From positions 1 to 54,489 of the forward strand of contig JAFTFX010000004.1 of assembly GCA_017458225.1 (NCBI GenBank): a stretch of 54,489 nucleotides of DNA. Reading direction: 5' to 3'. Made by a program: the position numbers and the translations under genes. Under the pieces are notes generated by a model. The model did no database searches. It saw only the letters and a program-made list of their open reading frames with translations, and was not told the origin of the DNA. Source of the stretch: Prevotella sp. (GTDB lineage: Bacteria > Bacteroidota > Bacteroidia > Bacteroidales > Bacteroidaceae). Each line of letters begins with the position of its first letter. Position 1 is the first letter of the stretch. Shown here piece after piece: positions 7,321-16,687 of the stretch.

Positions 7321-8775
7321 TTATTTTGACTTAACGCCATAGGAGGTCACCCATAGCCCGACGAAAGTCAATAACCCATTCAACAACAGCAGTTCGTATC
7401 CGAAGTGATAGCCGAACTGCTGTTTTGCTATCTGGTCGACGGCATAGCAGAGTAACGGGGAAGCAATACAAATAAAGGGTACAAAGCAGTCGCGCACCTT
7501 GCGCTTAGTGAACAAGCCAAAGGCAAAGAGGCCCAACAGCGGACCATAAGTATAGCTCACCACGGTGTAGATGGCATCAATCAGGCTCTTGGAGTTAATC
7601 GTGTCGAAAAATAAGATAAAAACAGCAAAGAACACACACATCGCGATATGGACACGACGGCGCAAGTGCTCGTCGTGCTCCTGTCGACGAATGTCCACAC
7701 AGTAGCATGTGGTCAGGGAGGTCAGAGCCGAGTCGGCACTAGAGAACGAGGCAGCCAGGATACCCAACACAAAGACGGGCATGAGGAAAGATGTTGCGAT
7801 GCCAGAGCTATTCACTATTAACTGTTCACTATCCGCTATAAACATGGGTAGCAACTCGTCGCCCTTTGCTGGCAATGAAATGCCTTGCGACTCAAAAAAC
7901 TGGGCCAGCAGCACACCCAAAGCCAAGAATAGGAAGTTGGCCGGCAAGAAGGCCACGCCATAGGTACACATATCTTTCTGAGCATCTTTCAACGTCTTGC
8001 AGGTCAGGTTCTTCTGCATCATATCCTGATCAAGCCCCGTCATCACCACTACGATAAACAGGCCGCTGAGCAGTTGTTTCCAGAACAGCCAGGGCGACGA
8101 CCAGTCATCGAACACAAACACACGGCTACGCTCGTCGGACAGCACCGCACTGGCAGCCTCGGAGACCGAAAGATCCATCGCCCCCATCACCTTATATATA
8201 ATAAGGAGCAGGGCCGTAAAGAGACAGAGTGTCTGGAACGTATCAGTGAAAACAAGCGTGCGGATACCGCCGCGCTGGGTGTAGAGCCAGATGAGCAGTA
8301 CAAACGCAACAACCGTGAGTGCAAAGGGAACACCAAGTCCTTCGAAAACGAACTGTTGCATAATCATGCAAACGACGTAGAACTTCAGCGCAGCCCCACA
8401 CATCTTCGACAGTAGGAAGAACCAAGCTCCTGTCTGGTAGCTGTGCTGGCCTAATCGCTGTCCTATATAGCTGTAGATGGAAGTCAGATTCAATCTGTAA
8501 TAGACGGGCAGCAACACATAGGCAACAGCCAGATAGCCAAGGATAAAGCCCAGACAGAGTTGCAGATAGGCCATATTGCTTGAAAGCACCATACCTGGCA
8601 CACTGACAAACGTTACTCCCGAGATGCTGGCCCCCACCATGCCAAAGGCTACCAGCCACCACGGCGAACGACGTTCACCACGGAAGAACAACTCATTCGA
8701 AGAACGCCTTGCCGTCCACCTGCTGATGCCGAAAAGCACCAGAAAATAAATCAGTACAACAGTCAATATCATCAT
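7321..8775 (-). CDS. Sodium:solute symporter (SSS family)
   Basis: 484 residues, highly hydrophobic, about 13 predicted membrane spans, typical of SSS transporters such as PutP or SGLT relatives. Visible family features are FFRGERRSPWWLVAFGMVG in the first loop, GASISGVTFVSVPG, and a SSADSALTSLTT segment equivalent to the Na+ site in TM8. The substrate cannot be told from sequence. I chose the ATG at 8775 because a longer upstream frame overlaps the divergent TrpB2 promoter and lacks family residues. TACCTTCG (8792-8785 on the minus strand), one base from consensus, sits 9 nt before the ATG. The stop lies 9 bp from that of glmM, with no terminator between. Confidence 0.9.
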   Translation of the reverse strand: MMILTVVLIYFLVLFGISRWTARRSSNELFFRGERRSPWWLVAFGMVGASISGVTFVSVPGMVLSSNMAYLQLCLGFILGYLAVAYVLLPVYYRLNLTSIYSYIGQRLGQHSYQTGAWFFLLSKMCGAALKFYVVCMIMQQFVFEGLGVPFALTVVAFVLLIWLYTQRGGIRTLVFTDTFQTLCLFTALLLIIYKVMGAMDLSVSEAASAVLSDERSRVFVFDDWSSPWLFWKQLLSGLFIVVVMTGLDQDMMQKNLTCKTLKDAQKDMCTYGVAFLPANFLFLALGVLLAQFFESQGISLPAKGDELLPMFIADSEQLIVNSSGIATSFLMPVFVLGILAASFSSADSALTSLTTCYCVDIRRQEHDEHLRRRVHIAMCVFFAVFILFFDTINSKSLIDAIYTVVSYTYGPLLGLFAFGLFTKRKVRDCFVPFICIASPLLCYAVDQIAKQQFGYHFGYELLLLNGLLTFVGLWVTSYGVKSK

Positions 8776-8847
8776 AATCGGTCGCGAAGGTACAAAAAAA
8801 TATAGAGCTAAACAGCATTTACTTGCAAAAAAATGAGAATTTATTCG

Positions 8848-8863
8848 TTTGTTTGCAAACAAA
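8848..8863. promoter_or_regulatory. 16-bp perfect palindrome in the TrpB2 promoter
   Basis: TTTGTTTGCAAACAAA reads the same on both strands and lies between the -33 region and the -7 element (8868-8875). The position fits a repressor operator. No regulator gene is adjacent. Confidence 0.55.
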
Positions 8864-8867
8864 AGCG

Positions 8868-8875
8868 TAATTTTG
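8868..8875 (+). promoter_or_regulatory. -7 element TAATTTTG
   Basis: Exact TAnnTTTG match, 36 nt before the chosen TrpB2 ATG. It also shows that frame extension upstream to 8849 is not used, since that would start inside the promoter. Confidence 0.7.
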
Positions 8876-8911
8876 CATGCATATTCACTAACCCACATAA
8901 ACATACGAATT

Positions 8912-10270
8912 ATGAGCAAGCAAAAAAAGTTCATTCTGCAAGAGAACGAGATTCCTACACAGTGGTACAACATACAGGCTGACATGCCTAACAAGCCCAT
9001 GCCGCCCATCCACCCTGCGACGAAACAGCCATTGGGTGTCGATGACCTGGCACACATCTTCCCACGCGAGTGCTGTGTGCAGGAACTGGACACCGAGCAT
9101 GCTTGGATAGACATTCCCGAGGATGTACTGGAAAAGTACAAGTACTACCGCTCTACCCCACTCGTCCGTGCTTACGCACTGGAGGAAGCCTTGGGTACGC
9201 CTGCCCATATCTACTTCAAAAACGAGTCAACGAACCCGTTGGGCTCTCACAAGATCAACTCTGCCCTGCCCCAGTGCTACTACGCCAAGCAGGAAGGCAC
9301 CACCAACGTAACCACCGAGACGGGTGCCGGCCAGTGGGGAGCCGCTCTGAGCTATGCCGCCAAAATATACGGACTGGACTGCGCCGTCTATCAGGTGAAG
9401 ATTACCATGCAGCAGAAGCCCTACCGCTCAAGCATCATGCGCACCTTCGGGGCCGTGGTCGAAGGCTCTCCCTCGATGTCGACCCGTGCCGGTAAGGACA
9501 TTCTAACTCGCGACCCGCTGCACTCCGGCTCATTAGGAACCGCCATCAGCGAGGCCGTCGAACTGGCCACTACTACACCTAATTGTAAATACACATTGGG
9601 TTCAGTGCTCAACCACGTGGGCCTGCACCAGACTATCATCGGCTTGGAGGCAGAGAAGCAGATGCAGATGGCCGGCGAATATCCCGACATCGTCATCGGT
9701 TGCTTCGGTGGCGGCAGTAACTTCGGCGGCATTTCGTTCCCCTTCATGCGCCACAACCTGAAAGACGGCAAGACGACAGAGTTCATCGCTGCCGAGCCCG
9801 ATAGCTGTCCGAAGCTGACGCGCGGTCAGTTCCGCTACGACTTCGGCGATGAGGCAGGCTATACGCCACTGCTGCCCATGTTCACGCTGGGTCATAACTT
9901 CAAGCCCTCGAACATCCATGCCGGCGGTCTGCGCTATCACGGTGCTGGAATGATTATCTCACAGCTCATCAAGGACGGCCTGATGCACGGCGTAGACATT
10001 CCTCAGCTGGAGACGTTTGAGGCTGGTATGCTCTTCGCACGCACCGAGGGTATCATCCCTGCGCCCGAGAGTTGCCACGCCATCGCTGCCACCATCCGCG
10101 AGGCACAGAAGTGCAAGGAGACAGGCGAAGAGAAGGTCATTCTGTTCAACCTCTCTGGTCACGGCCTCATCGACATGCCCAGCTACGAGGCATTCATCAA
10201 GGGTGACCTGCAGAACTACACCGTCACCGACGAGATGATTGCAGCCAACCTTGCTGAACTCGACAAATAA
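8912..10270 (+). CDS. trpB: Tryptophan synthase beta-like protein, TrpB2 type
   Basis: 452 residues, about 50 longer than classical TrpB, as in the TrpB2 group. PLP-dependent fold-type II enzyme joining indole and serine to make tryptophan. The PLP lysine is K114 in NPLGSHKINSA. The phosphate-binding glycine loop is CFGGGSNFGG, and GAGQWGAAL follows the catalytic region. No trpA or other trp genes are present. TrpB2 proteins often occur alone and are thought to salvage free indole. The start MSKQKKFI is chosen because the promoter lies between it and earlier in-frame codons. A palindrome in the promoter suggests regulation. Confidence 0.92.
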   Translation: MSKQKKFILQENEIPTQWYNIQADMPNKPMPPIHPATKQPLGVDDLAHIFPRECCVQELDTEHAWIDIPEDVLEKYKYYRSTPLVRAYALEEALGTPAHIYFKNESTNPLGSHKINSALPQCYYAKQEGTTNVTTETGAGQWGAALSYAAKIYGLDCAVYQVKITMQQKPYRSSIMRTFGAVVEGSPSMSTRAGKDILTRDPLHSGSLGTAISEAVELATTTPNCKYTLGSVLNHVGLHQTIIGLEAEKQMQMAGEYPDIVIGCFGGGSNFGGISFPFMRHNLKDGKTTEFIAAEPDSCPKLTRGQFRYDFGDEAGYTPLLPMFTLGHNFKPSNIHAGGLRYHGAGMIISQLIKDGLMHGVDIPQLETFEAGMLFARTEGIIPAPESCHAIAATIREAQKCKETGEEKVILFNLSGHGLIDMPSYEAFIKGDLQNYTVTDEMIAANLAELDK

Positions 10271-10297
10271 AAAATCAGCGTAAACTTCATAAAAAAA

Positions 10298-10331
10298 CTT
10301 GGGCATCCATTTGGGATGCCCAAGCTTTTTT
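10298..10331. terminator. Bidirectional terminator between trpB2 and the EF-G paralogue
   Basis: CTTGGGCATCC (10298-10308) and GGATGCCCAAG (10314-10324) form an 11-bp perfect stem with a 5-nt loop. An A run precedes it and a T run follows, so it serves both convergent genes. Confidence 0.9.
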
Positions 10332-10347
10332 GTATTGAAACAGAAGA

Positions 10348-12507
10348 TTAGTCTTCGTCCTTCATCTCAGCCTCATGCTCCTTAATCAGAGCCTGCTGGA
10401 TGTCGTTCGGCACGAGCTCGTAAGAGGCAAACTTCGTTGAGAACGAAGCGCGGCCGCCCGTGATAGAACTCAGTGCGATGGAGTAGTTAGACAGTTCCTT
10501 GAGAGGAATCTTAGCCGAGAGCTTCTGATAGCCAGCCTCGCTGTCCATGCCCATGATGATAGCACGGCGACCCTGCAGGTCGCTCATCACATCGCCCATG
10601 TAGTCGGCAGGAACGTATACCTCCAAATCGTAGATTGGCTCCAACACCTTAGGACCGGCCTCGCGGAAGGCTGCCGAGAAGGCATTGCGAGCAGCCAACA
10701 TGAACGAGAGTTCGTTAGAGTCAACGGGGTGCATCTTACCGTCGTAGACGATAACGCGCACGTCGCGAGCATACGAACCCGTCAGCGGGCCCTGCTCCAT
10801 GCGCTCCATAACACCCTTCAGGATGGCAGGCATGAAGCGCATATCGATGGCACCGCCCACCACGCTGTTGATGAAGACGAGCTTGCCGCCCCACTCCAGA
10901 TCTTTCTCTTCCTTCGACTTGATGTTCATCTTGAACTCCTGACCGTTGATGGTGAAACTCGTAGGATCGGGCATACCCTCAGCATATGGTTCCACGATCA
11001 GATGTACCTCACCGAACTGACCAGCACCACCCGACTGCTTCTTATGGCGATAGTCAGCACGGGCCATCTTCGTGATGGTCTCACGATAAGGAATCTTCGG
11101 CTCCAGATATTCAATCTTGATCTTCTCGTTGTTCTCCATACGCCATTTCAACGTGCGCAGATGGAACTCACCCTGTCCGTGAACAATGATTTGGCGGAGC
11201 TCCTTCGATTGCTCGACCACCCATGTAGGATCTTCCTGACGCATCTTGGTCAGCGAAGCCATCATCTTCTCGGTCTCAGCCTCGTTGACGGCCTTGATGG
11301 CACGCGAGTACTTCGAGTTAGGATATTTGATGAAGTCGTAGCGCCACTCGCAGTCCTTACCATTCAGCGCATTGCCTGTCTTCACGTCCTTCAGCTTCAC
11401 AGTGCAGCCGATATCGCCAGCCTTCAACTCGTCAACGGGAATACGGTTAGCACCTGCACAGGCATAGATGGTACCGATGCGCTCCTTCGAACCGCGGTCG
11501 GCATTGGTCAGGTCGTCACCACTCTTCACGCTGCCGCTCATCACCTTGAAGTAACTAACCTCGCCGATGTGGGGCTCCACGCCGGTTTTGAAGAAATAGA
11601 GCGAAGCAGGACCAGCAGCATCGGGAGTAATCTCCTCGCCACGGGTGTTGCGCACCTTCGGCATCTCGCTGACAAAAGGAACCACGTTGCCCAGGAACTC
11701 CATCAGGCGGCGAACGCCCATGTCCTTACCTGCACAAACGCAGAACACGGGGAAGATGCTGCGAGTGACCAGACCCTTGCGGATGCCCTCGCGCATCTCG
11801 TCCTCCGTGAGGCTCTCGCTCTCAAAGAACTTCTCCATCAGGGTGTCGTCGTTGGCAGCAGCAGCCTCAACCAGTGCGGCATGCAGTTCCTTAGCCTTCT
11901 CCATTTCCTCAGCAGGAATATCCTCGATGATGGGAGCGCCGCCCTCGGGTTTCCAAGAGTATTTCTTCATCAGCAGCACGTCGATGACAGCATTGAAGTT
12001 GGCACCTGTAGCAATAGGATACTGCACGGGCACGCACTTGTCGCCATAAATTTCCTTCATGTTATTCAATATGGCATCGAAGTCGCAGTTGTCGCGATCC
12101 AGCTGGTTGACAAGGAAGATGACGGGCTTCTCCAGCTTTTCCGTATAGCGGAAGGCATTCTGCGTGCCCACCTCGGGACCATACTGGCCGTTAATCAAGA
12201 TGACGGCCTGGTCGGTCACGTTCAGTGCGGTGATGGCACCACCCACGAAGTCGTCCGAACCCGGGCAGTCAATGATGTTCAGTTTTTTATTGTTCCACTC
12301 CACATGGAAAACAGTTGAGAATACGCTGTAGCCGTATTCCTGCTCCACGGGGAAGTAGTCGCTCATGGTGTTTTTACCCTCTACGGTGCCACGGCGCTTG
12401 ATGATACCGGCTTCGTAGACCATTGCCTCGGCAAGAGTAGTCTTGCCGCTACCCGCACTGCCAAGCAATGCAATGTTTTTAATCTCGTTTGTCTGATAGA
12501 CTTTCAT
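10348..12507 (-). CDS. fusA2: Elongation factor G paralogue (EF-G2 type) with altered GTPase motifs
   Basis: 719 residues, full-length EF-G architecture: G domain (1 to about 280), domain II, then domains III-V with QFGEVHLIVEP and the C-terminal GDVMSDLQGRRAIIMGM segment. The P-loop is GSAGSGKTT (16-24). The switch II motif reads DCPGSDDF, with Ser84 where nearly all translational GTPases have the catalytic histidine of DTPGH. The switch I RGIT motif is replaced by EYGYSV. The base-recognition NKxD is NQLD (134-137). A Bacteroides thetaiotaomicron EF-G2 has been described as supporting translation without GTP hydrolysis; this protein looks like the same group. The ordinary EF-G gene is not in the window. 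Confidence 0.9.
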   Translation of the reverse strand: MKVYQTNEIKNIALLGSAGSGKTTLAEAMVYEAGIIKRRGTVEGKNTMSDYFPVEQEYGYSVFSTVFHVEWNNKKLNIIDCPGSDDFVGGAITALNVTDQAVILINGQYGPEVGTQNAFRYTEKLEKPVIFLVNQLDRDNCDFDAILNNMKEIYGDKCVPVQYPIATGANFNAVIDVLLMKKYSWKPEGGAPIIEDIPAEEMEKAKELHAALVEAAAANDDTLMEKFFESESLTEDEMREGIRKGLVTRSIFPVFCVCAGKDMGVRRLMEFLGNVVPFVSEMPKVRNTRGEEITPDAAGPASLYFFKTGVEPHIGEVSYFKVMSGSVKSGDDLTNADRGSKERIGTIYACAGANRIPVDELKAGDIGCTVKLKDVKTGNALNGKDCEWRYDFIKYPNSKYSRAIKAVNEAETEKMMASLTKMRQEDPTWVVEQSKELRQIIVHGQGEFHLRTLKWRMENNEKIKIEYLEPKIPYRETITKMARADYRHKKQSGGAGQFGEVHLIVEPYAEGMPDPTSFTINGQEFKMNIKSKEEKDLEWGGKLVFINSVVGGAIDMRFMPAILKGVMERMEQGPLTGSYARDVRVIVYDGKMHPVDSNELSFMLAARNAFSAAFREAGPKVLEPIYDLEVYVPADYMGDVMSDLQGRRAIIMGMDSEAGYQKLSAKIPLKELSNYSIALSSITGGRASFSTKFASYELVPNDIQQALIKEHEAEMKDED

Positions 12508-12610
12508 TGTTTTATGGTTTTAAGTTAATAGGTTATTCGTAAACGGCCTCTAAATTAGTCATTTTATAGCAAATCACCAAGGATAACAGGGAAATATTAA
12601 AAAAAATTAG

Positions 12611-12618
12611 TAATTTTG
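12611..12618 (+). promoter_or_regulatory. -7 element TAATTTTG for hemW
   Basis: Exact match ending 8 nt before the hemW ATG (12627), so the message has almost no leader. Confidence 0.65.
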
Positions 12619-12626
12619 TAGGCAAA

Positions 12627-13772
12627 ATGGCAGGACTATACATACATATTCCTTTTTGCAAAAGCCGTTGCATCTACTGTGGTTTCTACTCGACGACGAG
12701 TGAGGAACTGCGGCAGCGGTATGTTGATGCGGTATGCAAAGAGATGGAAATGAGAGGAGAATGGAGAGAGATTAGAGGAGAAAGAAAAGATGAGAATGGA
12801 GAGAGGATAGAAACTATCTACTTGGGAGGGGGCACGCCGTCGCAACTGTCGGGCAACCAACTGCAACAGCTCTTTATATATATAAATAAGGTGTACGGAC
12901 TGGAACACGTCAGAGAGGTGACCATGGAGTGCAATCCCGATGACGTGACTGCCGAATATGCAACAATGCTTTCACGACTGCCCGTAAACCGTGTATCCAT
13001 GGGTGTGCAGACCTTCTCTGACGAGCGGTTGCGCTTTCTGCGCCGTCGTCATACAGCCGAACAAATTCCTATGGCTGTAGAACGTCTGCGACAGGCTGGC
13101 ATCCAGAATATCAGCATCGACCTGATGTACGGTTTCCCCGACGAGACCCTTGAAGACTGGCACGAGGACATCAGACAAGCCCTAAGTCTGAATGTTGAGC
13201 ACTTGTCGGCCTACGCACTGATGTACGAAGAAGGTACTCACCTTTACCAACTGCTGGAAGAAGGCAAAGTGAGCGAGATTGACGAGGAACTGAGCCTGCA
13301 GATGTATTCAGACCTGATTGACCGTTTGAAGGCTGCCGGCTACGAGCACTATGAGATCAGCAACTTTGCAAGGAGAGAATTTAGGTCCACGCATAACAGC
13401 AGCTACTGGAACCAGACACCCTACATCGGATTAGGTGCTGCTGCCCACAGCTACAACGGACACGAACGTCGCCGCTGGAACATCGACAACATCCAGCAAT
13501 ACATAGAGGGCATAGAAAGCGGCGAGCCCGTCTTCGAAGAGGAAGTGCTTGATGATGACACGCGCTATAACGATTTGGTAATGACGGCCCTACGCACCTG
13601 CGAGGGACTAAGTTTGCCTAAACTGTCTCCTGTTCATCAAGACTATTGCAAACAGCAGGCACACCGTTTTATACACGATGGCCTGCTGGCTATGGAAAAT
13701 AACCATCTGCGACTGACCCGTCGGGGGCTCTTCGTCAGCAACATGATTATGAGTGAACTGATGAAAGTTTAA
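12627..13772 (+). CDS. hemW: HemW-like radical SAM protein (heme chaperone family)
   Basis: 381 residues, close to the family's usual length. The radical SAM cluster motif is C11-x3-C15-x2-C18 within [21 protein letters not shown] near residue 72 is the SAM-binding glycine motif, and the HemW C-terminal domain follows ([21 protein letters not shown]). Long annotated as oxygen-independent coproporphyrinogen oxidase, HemW is better supported as a heme chaperone. Residues about 45-62 are an extra charged stretch from a purine-only tract (about 12741-12808) in which a 14-base segment recurs 35 bp apart. The stop overlaps the convergent UXS stop by 4 bp. Confidence 0.9.
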   Translation: MAGLYIHIPFCKSRCIYCGFYSTTSEELRQRYVDAVCKEMEMRGEWREIRGERKDENGERIETIYLGGGTPSQLSGNQLQQLFIYINKVYGLEHVREVTMECNPDDVTAEYATMLSRLPVNRVSMGVQTFSDERLRFLRRRHTAEQIPMAVERLRQAGIQNISIDLMYGFPDETLEDWHEDIRQALSLNVEHLSAYALMYEEGTHLYQLLEEGKVSEIDEELSLQMYSDLIDRLKAAGYEHYEISNFARREFRSTHNSSYWNQTPYIGLGAAAHSYNGHERRRWNIDNIQQYIEGIESGEPVFEEEVLDDDTRYNDLVMTALRTCEGLSLPKLSPVHQDYCKQQAHRFIHDGLLAMENNHLRLTRRGLFVSNMIMSELMKV

Positions 13773-14716
13773 ATTTTCTTGATGTCGAGTTTCTCACGGA
13801 AGTAGTCAATGATATGGTCGAGACCTTCATCCAGAGTGACTTTCGGTTCCCAACCCAGTTCGGTCTTAGCCTTCGTGATGTCAGGACGACGCATCTTCGG
13901 ATCGTCACTGGGCAGAGGTTTGAACACCAGTTTGCTCTTGCCGCCAATCTTCTTCAGCACCAGCTCAGCCAGTTCCAACATAGTGAACTCGCCAGGGTTA
14001 CCCAAGTTCACAGGACCCGTGAACGAGTCGTCGGTATCCATTACACGCAGCATACCCTCAATCAAGTCGCTCACATACTGGAATGAGCGAGTCTGCTGAC
14101 CGTCACCGTAAATAGTAATATCCTGACCTCTCAAAGCCTGCACCACGAAGTTCGACACCACGCGACCGTCACTGACAGCCATGCGCGGACCGTAAGTATT
14201 GAAGATACGGATGACCTTGGTGCGCACACCGTGCAGACGGTGATAGTCGAAAAACAGCGTCTCGGCACAACGCTTGCCCTCGTCATAGCACGAACGTTCG
14301 CCAATGGGATTCACATTGCCCCAATAGGTCTCTGGCTGCGGATGAACGTTGGGATCGCCATATACCTCGCTGGTCGACGACTGCAGAATCTTGCAATGCG
14401 TGCGGCGAGCCAGTCCAAGCATGTGGAAAGCGCCAAACACCGAGGTCTTCGTCGTCTGGATGGGATCCTGCTGATAATAGATGGGCGATGCCGGACAGGC
14501 CAGATTGTAAATCTCATCGACCTCGGCCCAGTAGGGATTGATGACATCATGACGCACCAACTCAAAGTTAGGCTTGCCTATCAGATGCCACACATTTTCT
14601 TTTGAGCCACTATAGAAGTTGTCAAGACAAATCACGTCGTGGCCTTCGTTCACCAACCGCTCGCAAAGATGGGAGCCAATGAAGCCAGCTCCTCCGGTTA
14701 CCAAAACTCGTTTCAT
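13769..14716 (-). CDS. UDP-glucuronate decarboxylase (UDP-xylose synthase type)
   Basis: 315 residues, extended short-chain dehydrogenase/reductase. The NAD-binding glycine motif is GGAGFIGS (8-15) and the catalytic pair is Y144/K148 in [18 protein letters not shown] and FNTYGPRM are typical of UDP-glucuronic acid decarboxylases, which make UDP-xylose for cell-surface polysaccharides. UDP-glucose dehydrogenase, the enzyme expected to supply the substrate, is not in the window. It has its own strong promoter on the minus strand. Closely related epimerases are possible, but the CPASP and DPKMRRPDI segments favour the decarboxylase. Confidence 0.9.
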   Translation of the reverse strand: MKRVLVTGGAGFIGSHLCERLVNEGHDVICLDNFYSGSKENVWHLIGKPNFELVRHDVINPYWAEVDEIYNLACPASPIYYQQDPIQTTKTSVFGAFHMLGLARRTHCKILQSSTSEVYGDPNVHPQPETYWGNVNPIGERSCYDEGKRCAETLFFDYHRLHGVRTKVIRIFNTYGPRMAVSDGRVVSNFVVQALRGQDITIYGDGQQTRSFQYVSDLIEGMLRVMDTDDSFTGPVNLGNPGEFTMLELAELVLKKIGGKSKLVFKPLPSDDPKMRRPDITKAKTELGWEPKVTLDEGLDHIIDYFREKLDIKKI

Positions 14717-14753
14717 GTGTATTGTTGTTTGCTTTTTTGATAGTTTCTTGGTG

Positions 14754-14785
14754 CAAAACTACACATTTTATTTCAATTCCGCAAA
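14754..14785 (-). promoter_or_regulatory. Promoter TTTG-N20-TAGTTTTG for the UXS gene
   Basis: On the minus strand TTTG (14785-14782) is followed after 20 nt by TAGTTTTG (14761-14754), 37 nt before the ATG. Confidence 0.8.
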
Positions 14786-14804
14786 CTTTTCACCAGTTAA
14801 TATC

Positions 14805-14882
14805 TCATTTGAACAAGTTGATGATTTTCTGAACAACAGGTTTTTCCTTGTATTCGCGGTCGAAGAGCAAAGGATTGGAGGG
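14805..14882 (-). pseudogene. Possible 3' remnant of a gene (25 codons)
   Basis: On the minus strand an open stretch bounded by TAA upstream and TGA (14807-14805) reads PLLFDREYKEKPVVQKIINLF near its end. This protein-like, charged and amphipathic segment stands in otherwise AT-rich intergenic DNA. I do not recognise it and there is no start codon. It may be the tail of a decayed gene. Confidence 0.25.
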
Positions 14883-14970
14883 TTAAACCGCCGTTTTCTC
14901 CACATAATAGATGGAAATGACGGTTTTTAGTGGGTATATTACATTTTTACGCAAAATATTGCACAAAAAA

Positions 14971-15002
14971 TTTGCGAATGTGCAGAAAACGAATTACCTT
15001 TG
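14971..15002 (+). promoter_or_regulatory. Promoter TTTG-N20-TACCTTTG for the acyl-CoA ligase pair
   Basis: TTTG (14971-14974) and TACCTTTG (14995-15002) match the consensus exactly, 23 nt before the ATG at 15026. This fixes the start, since the longer frame back to 14930 begins upstream of the promoter. Confidence 0.9.
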
Positions 15003-15025
15003 CACAAATATTTCAAATCTGTGCA

Positions 15026-16681
15026 ATGGAAACCGGATCAAGTTTCAACCAATATATCAAGGATGCAATTCTGAAGAACTGGGATGCTGACGCACTGACC
15101 GACTATCAGGGACAGACCCTCCAGTTCCACGATGTAGCCCGCAAGATTGAGAAGCTACATATATTGTTTGAGAATTGCAACATCAAAAAAGGTGACAAAA
15201 TCGCAGTCTGCGGTCGCAACTCAGCCCATTGGGCCGTAACGTTCCTGGCCACGCTAACCTATGGAGCCGTCGTAGTGCCTATCCTGCATGAGTTCAACGC
15301 AGAGCAAATTCACAACATTGTCAATCATTCGGAATCACGTCTTCTTTTTGTCGGTGACTTTGTAGCCAAGGAAATCAGCCCCGATGCGATGCCACAGTTG
15401 GAGGGCATTATCAACCTGCCCGACTTCTCACTGATGATCTCACGTTCGGAGAAACTGACCTACGCACGCGAACATCTTAACTATATGTTCGGTTCGAAAT
15501 ATCCCAAGGCATTCCGAAAAGAACACGTCAGCTATCATGAAGACCAGCCCAACGAACTGGCACTCATTAACTACACCAGCGGCACCACAGGCTTCTCAAA
15601 AGGCGTGATGCTGCCCTACCGTGGTCTTTGGGGTAATGTAGACTTCTGCATTCGCCGGTTAGGTAAGCATGTACCGGCCGGTTCGCCTGTACTCGATATT
15701 CTGCCCATGGCCCACATGTACGGTCTGAGCATCGAGTTTCTTTTCGGTTTCTGCAACGGCAGCCACCTATACTTCTTGAACCGCCTGCCATCGCCCTCAC
15801 TTATTGCCAAGGCTTTCACCGACGTGAAGCCAGCCTTGGTCATCTCCGTGCCACTAATCATCGAGAAGATCATCCGCAAAAAGGTGTTCCCCATCATTCA
15901 GAGCAACCGTATGAAACTGCTGCTGGCGATGCCTGTAGTGTCGAAGAAGGTGAAGGAGAAAATATGCGAACAGGTCTACGAGGCCTTCGGCGGACGTGCC
16001 TACGAAGTCATCGTCGGCGGTGCTCCCCTATCGAAAGAGGTAGAACAGTTCCTCCTGTCCATAGGCTTCCCCGTCACCGTGGGCTATGGTGCCACCGAGT
16101 GTGCGCCACTCATCAGCTATCGCGACTGGCATGAGTTTGTTGCCAGTTCGTGCGGCAAAGCCATCGACAACATGGAGGTGTGCATAGCCAGCAACGATCC
16201 GCGCAACGTGCCTGGTGAGATTCTGGCACGCGGCACCAACGTCATGCTGGGTTACTACAAGAACGAGGAGGCCACGCGCGAGGCTCTCGATAGCGACGGC
16301 TGGTATCACACAGGCGATCTGGGCACCATGGACAGCGACGGCAACATCTTCATTCGCGGTCGCATCAAAAACATGCTGCTCGGTGCCAACGGACAGAACA
16401 TCTATCCTGAGGAGATTGAGGACAAGCTGAACTCGATGCCGATGGTGGCTGAGAGCGTCGTCATACAGGAAGACGAGAAACTGGTGGCACTGGTCTATCC
16501 TGATCAGGACGAGATTGTGAACTTCTCGACTGAAGAACTGGAGGCCGTCATGGAGCAAAACCGCCACGGACTCAACGAGGCTCTTCCAGCCTACAGCCGT
16601 CTGTCGGCCATCCGCCTGCACAACGAAGAATTTGCGAAGACACCTAAGAAAAGTATCAAAAGATATCTTTACCAAGCATAA
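15026..16681 (+). CDS. AMP-binding acyl-CoA (or acyl-ACP) ligase, copy 1
   Basis: 551 residues, ANL superfamily. The ATP phosphate loop is YTSGTTGFSKG (about 183-193), motif A5 is GYGATECAP, motif A7 is YHTGDLG, and the C-terminal hinge and catalytic lysine region is KTPKKSIKRYL. GRIKNMLLGANGQNIYPEEI is typical of Bacteroidetes long-chain fatty acid ligases. It should activate fatty acids as acyl-adenylates and transfer them to CoA at the inner face of the membrane. Substrate length cannot be read. It is followed after 6 bp by a close paralogue, clearly a tandem duplication sharing one promoter. Confidence 0.88.
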   Translation: METGSSFNQYIKDAILKNWDADALTDYQGQTLQFHDVARKIEKLHILFENCNIKKGDKIAVCGRNSAHWAVTFLATLTYGAVVVPILHEFNAEQIHNIVNHSESRLLFVGDFVAKEISPDAMPQLEGIINLPDFSLMISRSEKLTYAREHLNYMFGSKYPKAFRKEHVSYHEDQPNELALINYTSGTTGFSKGVMLPYRGLWGNVDFCIRRLGKHVPAGSPVLDILPMAHMYGLSIEFLFGFCNGSHLYFLNRLPSPSLIAKAFTDVKPALVISVPLIIEKIIRKKVFPIIQSNRMKLLLAMPVVSKKVKEKICEQVYEAFGGRAYEVIVGGAPLSKEVEQFLLSIGFPVTVGYGATECAPLISYRDWHEFVASSCGKAIDNMEVCIASNDPRNVPGEILARGTNVMLGYYKNEEATREALDSDGWYHTGDLGTMDSDGNIFIRGRIKNMLLGANGQNIYPEEIEDKLNSMPMVAESVVIQEDEKLVALVYPDQDEIVNFSTEELEAVMEQNRHGLNEALPAYSRLSAIRLHNEEFAKTPKKSIKRYLYQA

Positions 16682-16687
16682 ATTACT

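Noticed and set aside
10729-12318. 529-codon open frame on the plus strand
   Set aside because: It lies wholly antisense to the EF-G paralogue, is rich in His/Leu/Val as expected from a shadow frame, and has no promoter or domain.
13769-14716. UXS gene as dTDP-glucose 4,6-dehydratase
   Set aside because: The CPASPIYYQ and DPKMRRPDI segments and the 315-residue length fit UDP-glucuronate decarboxylase better.
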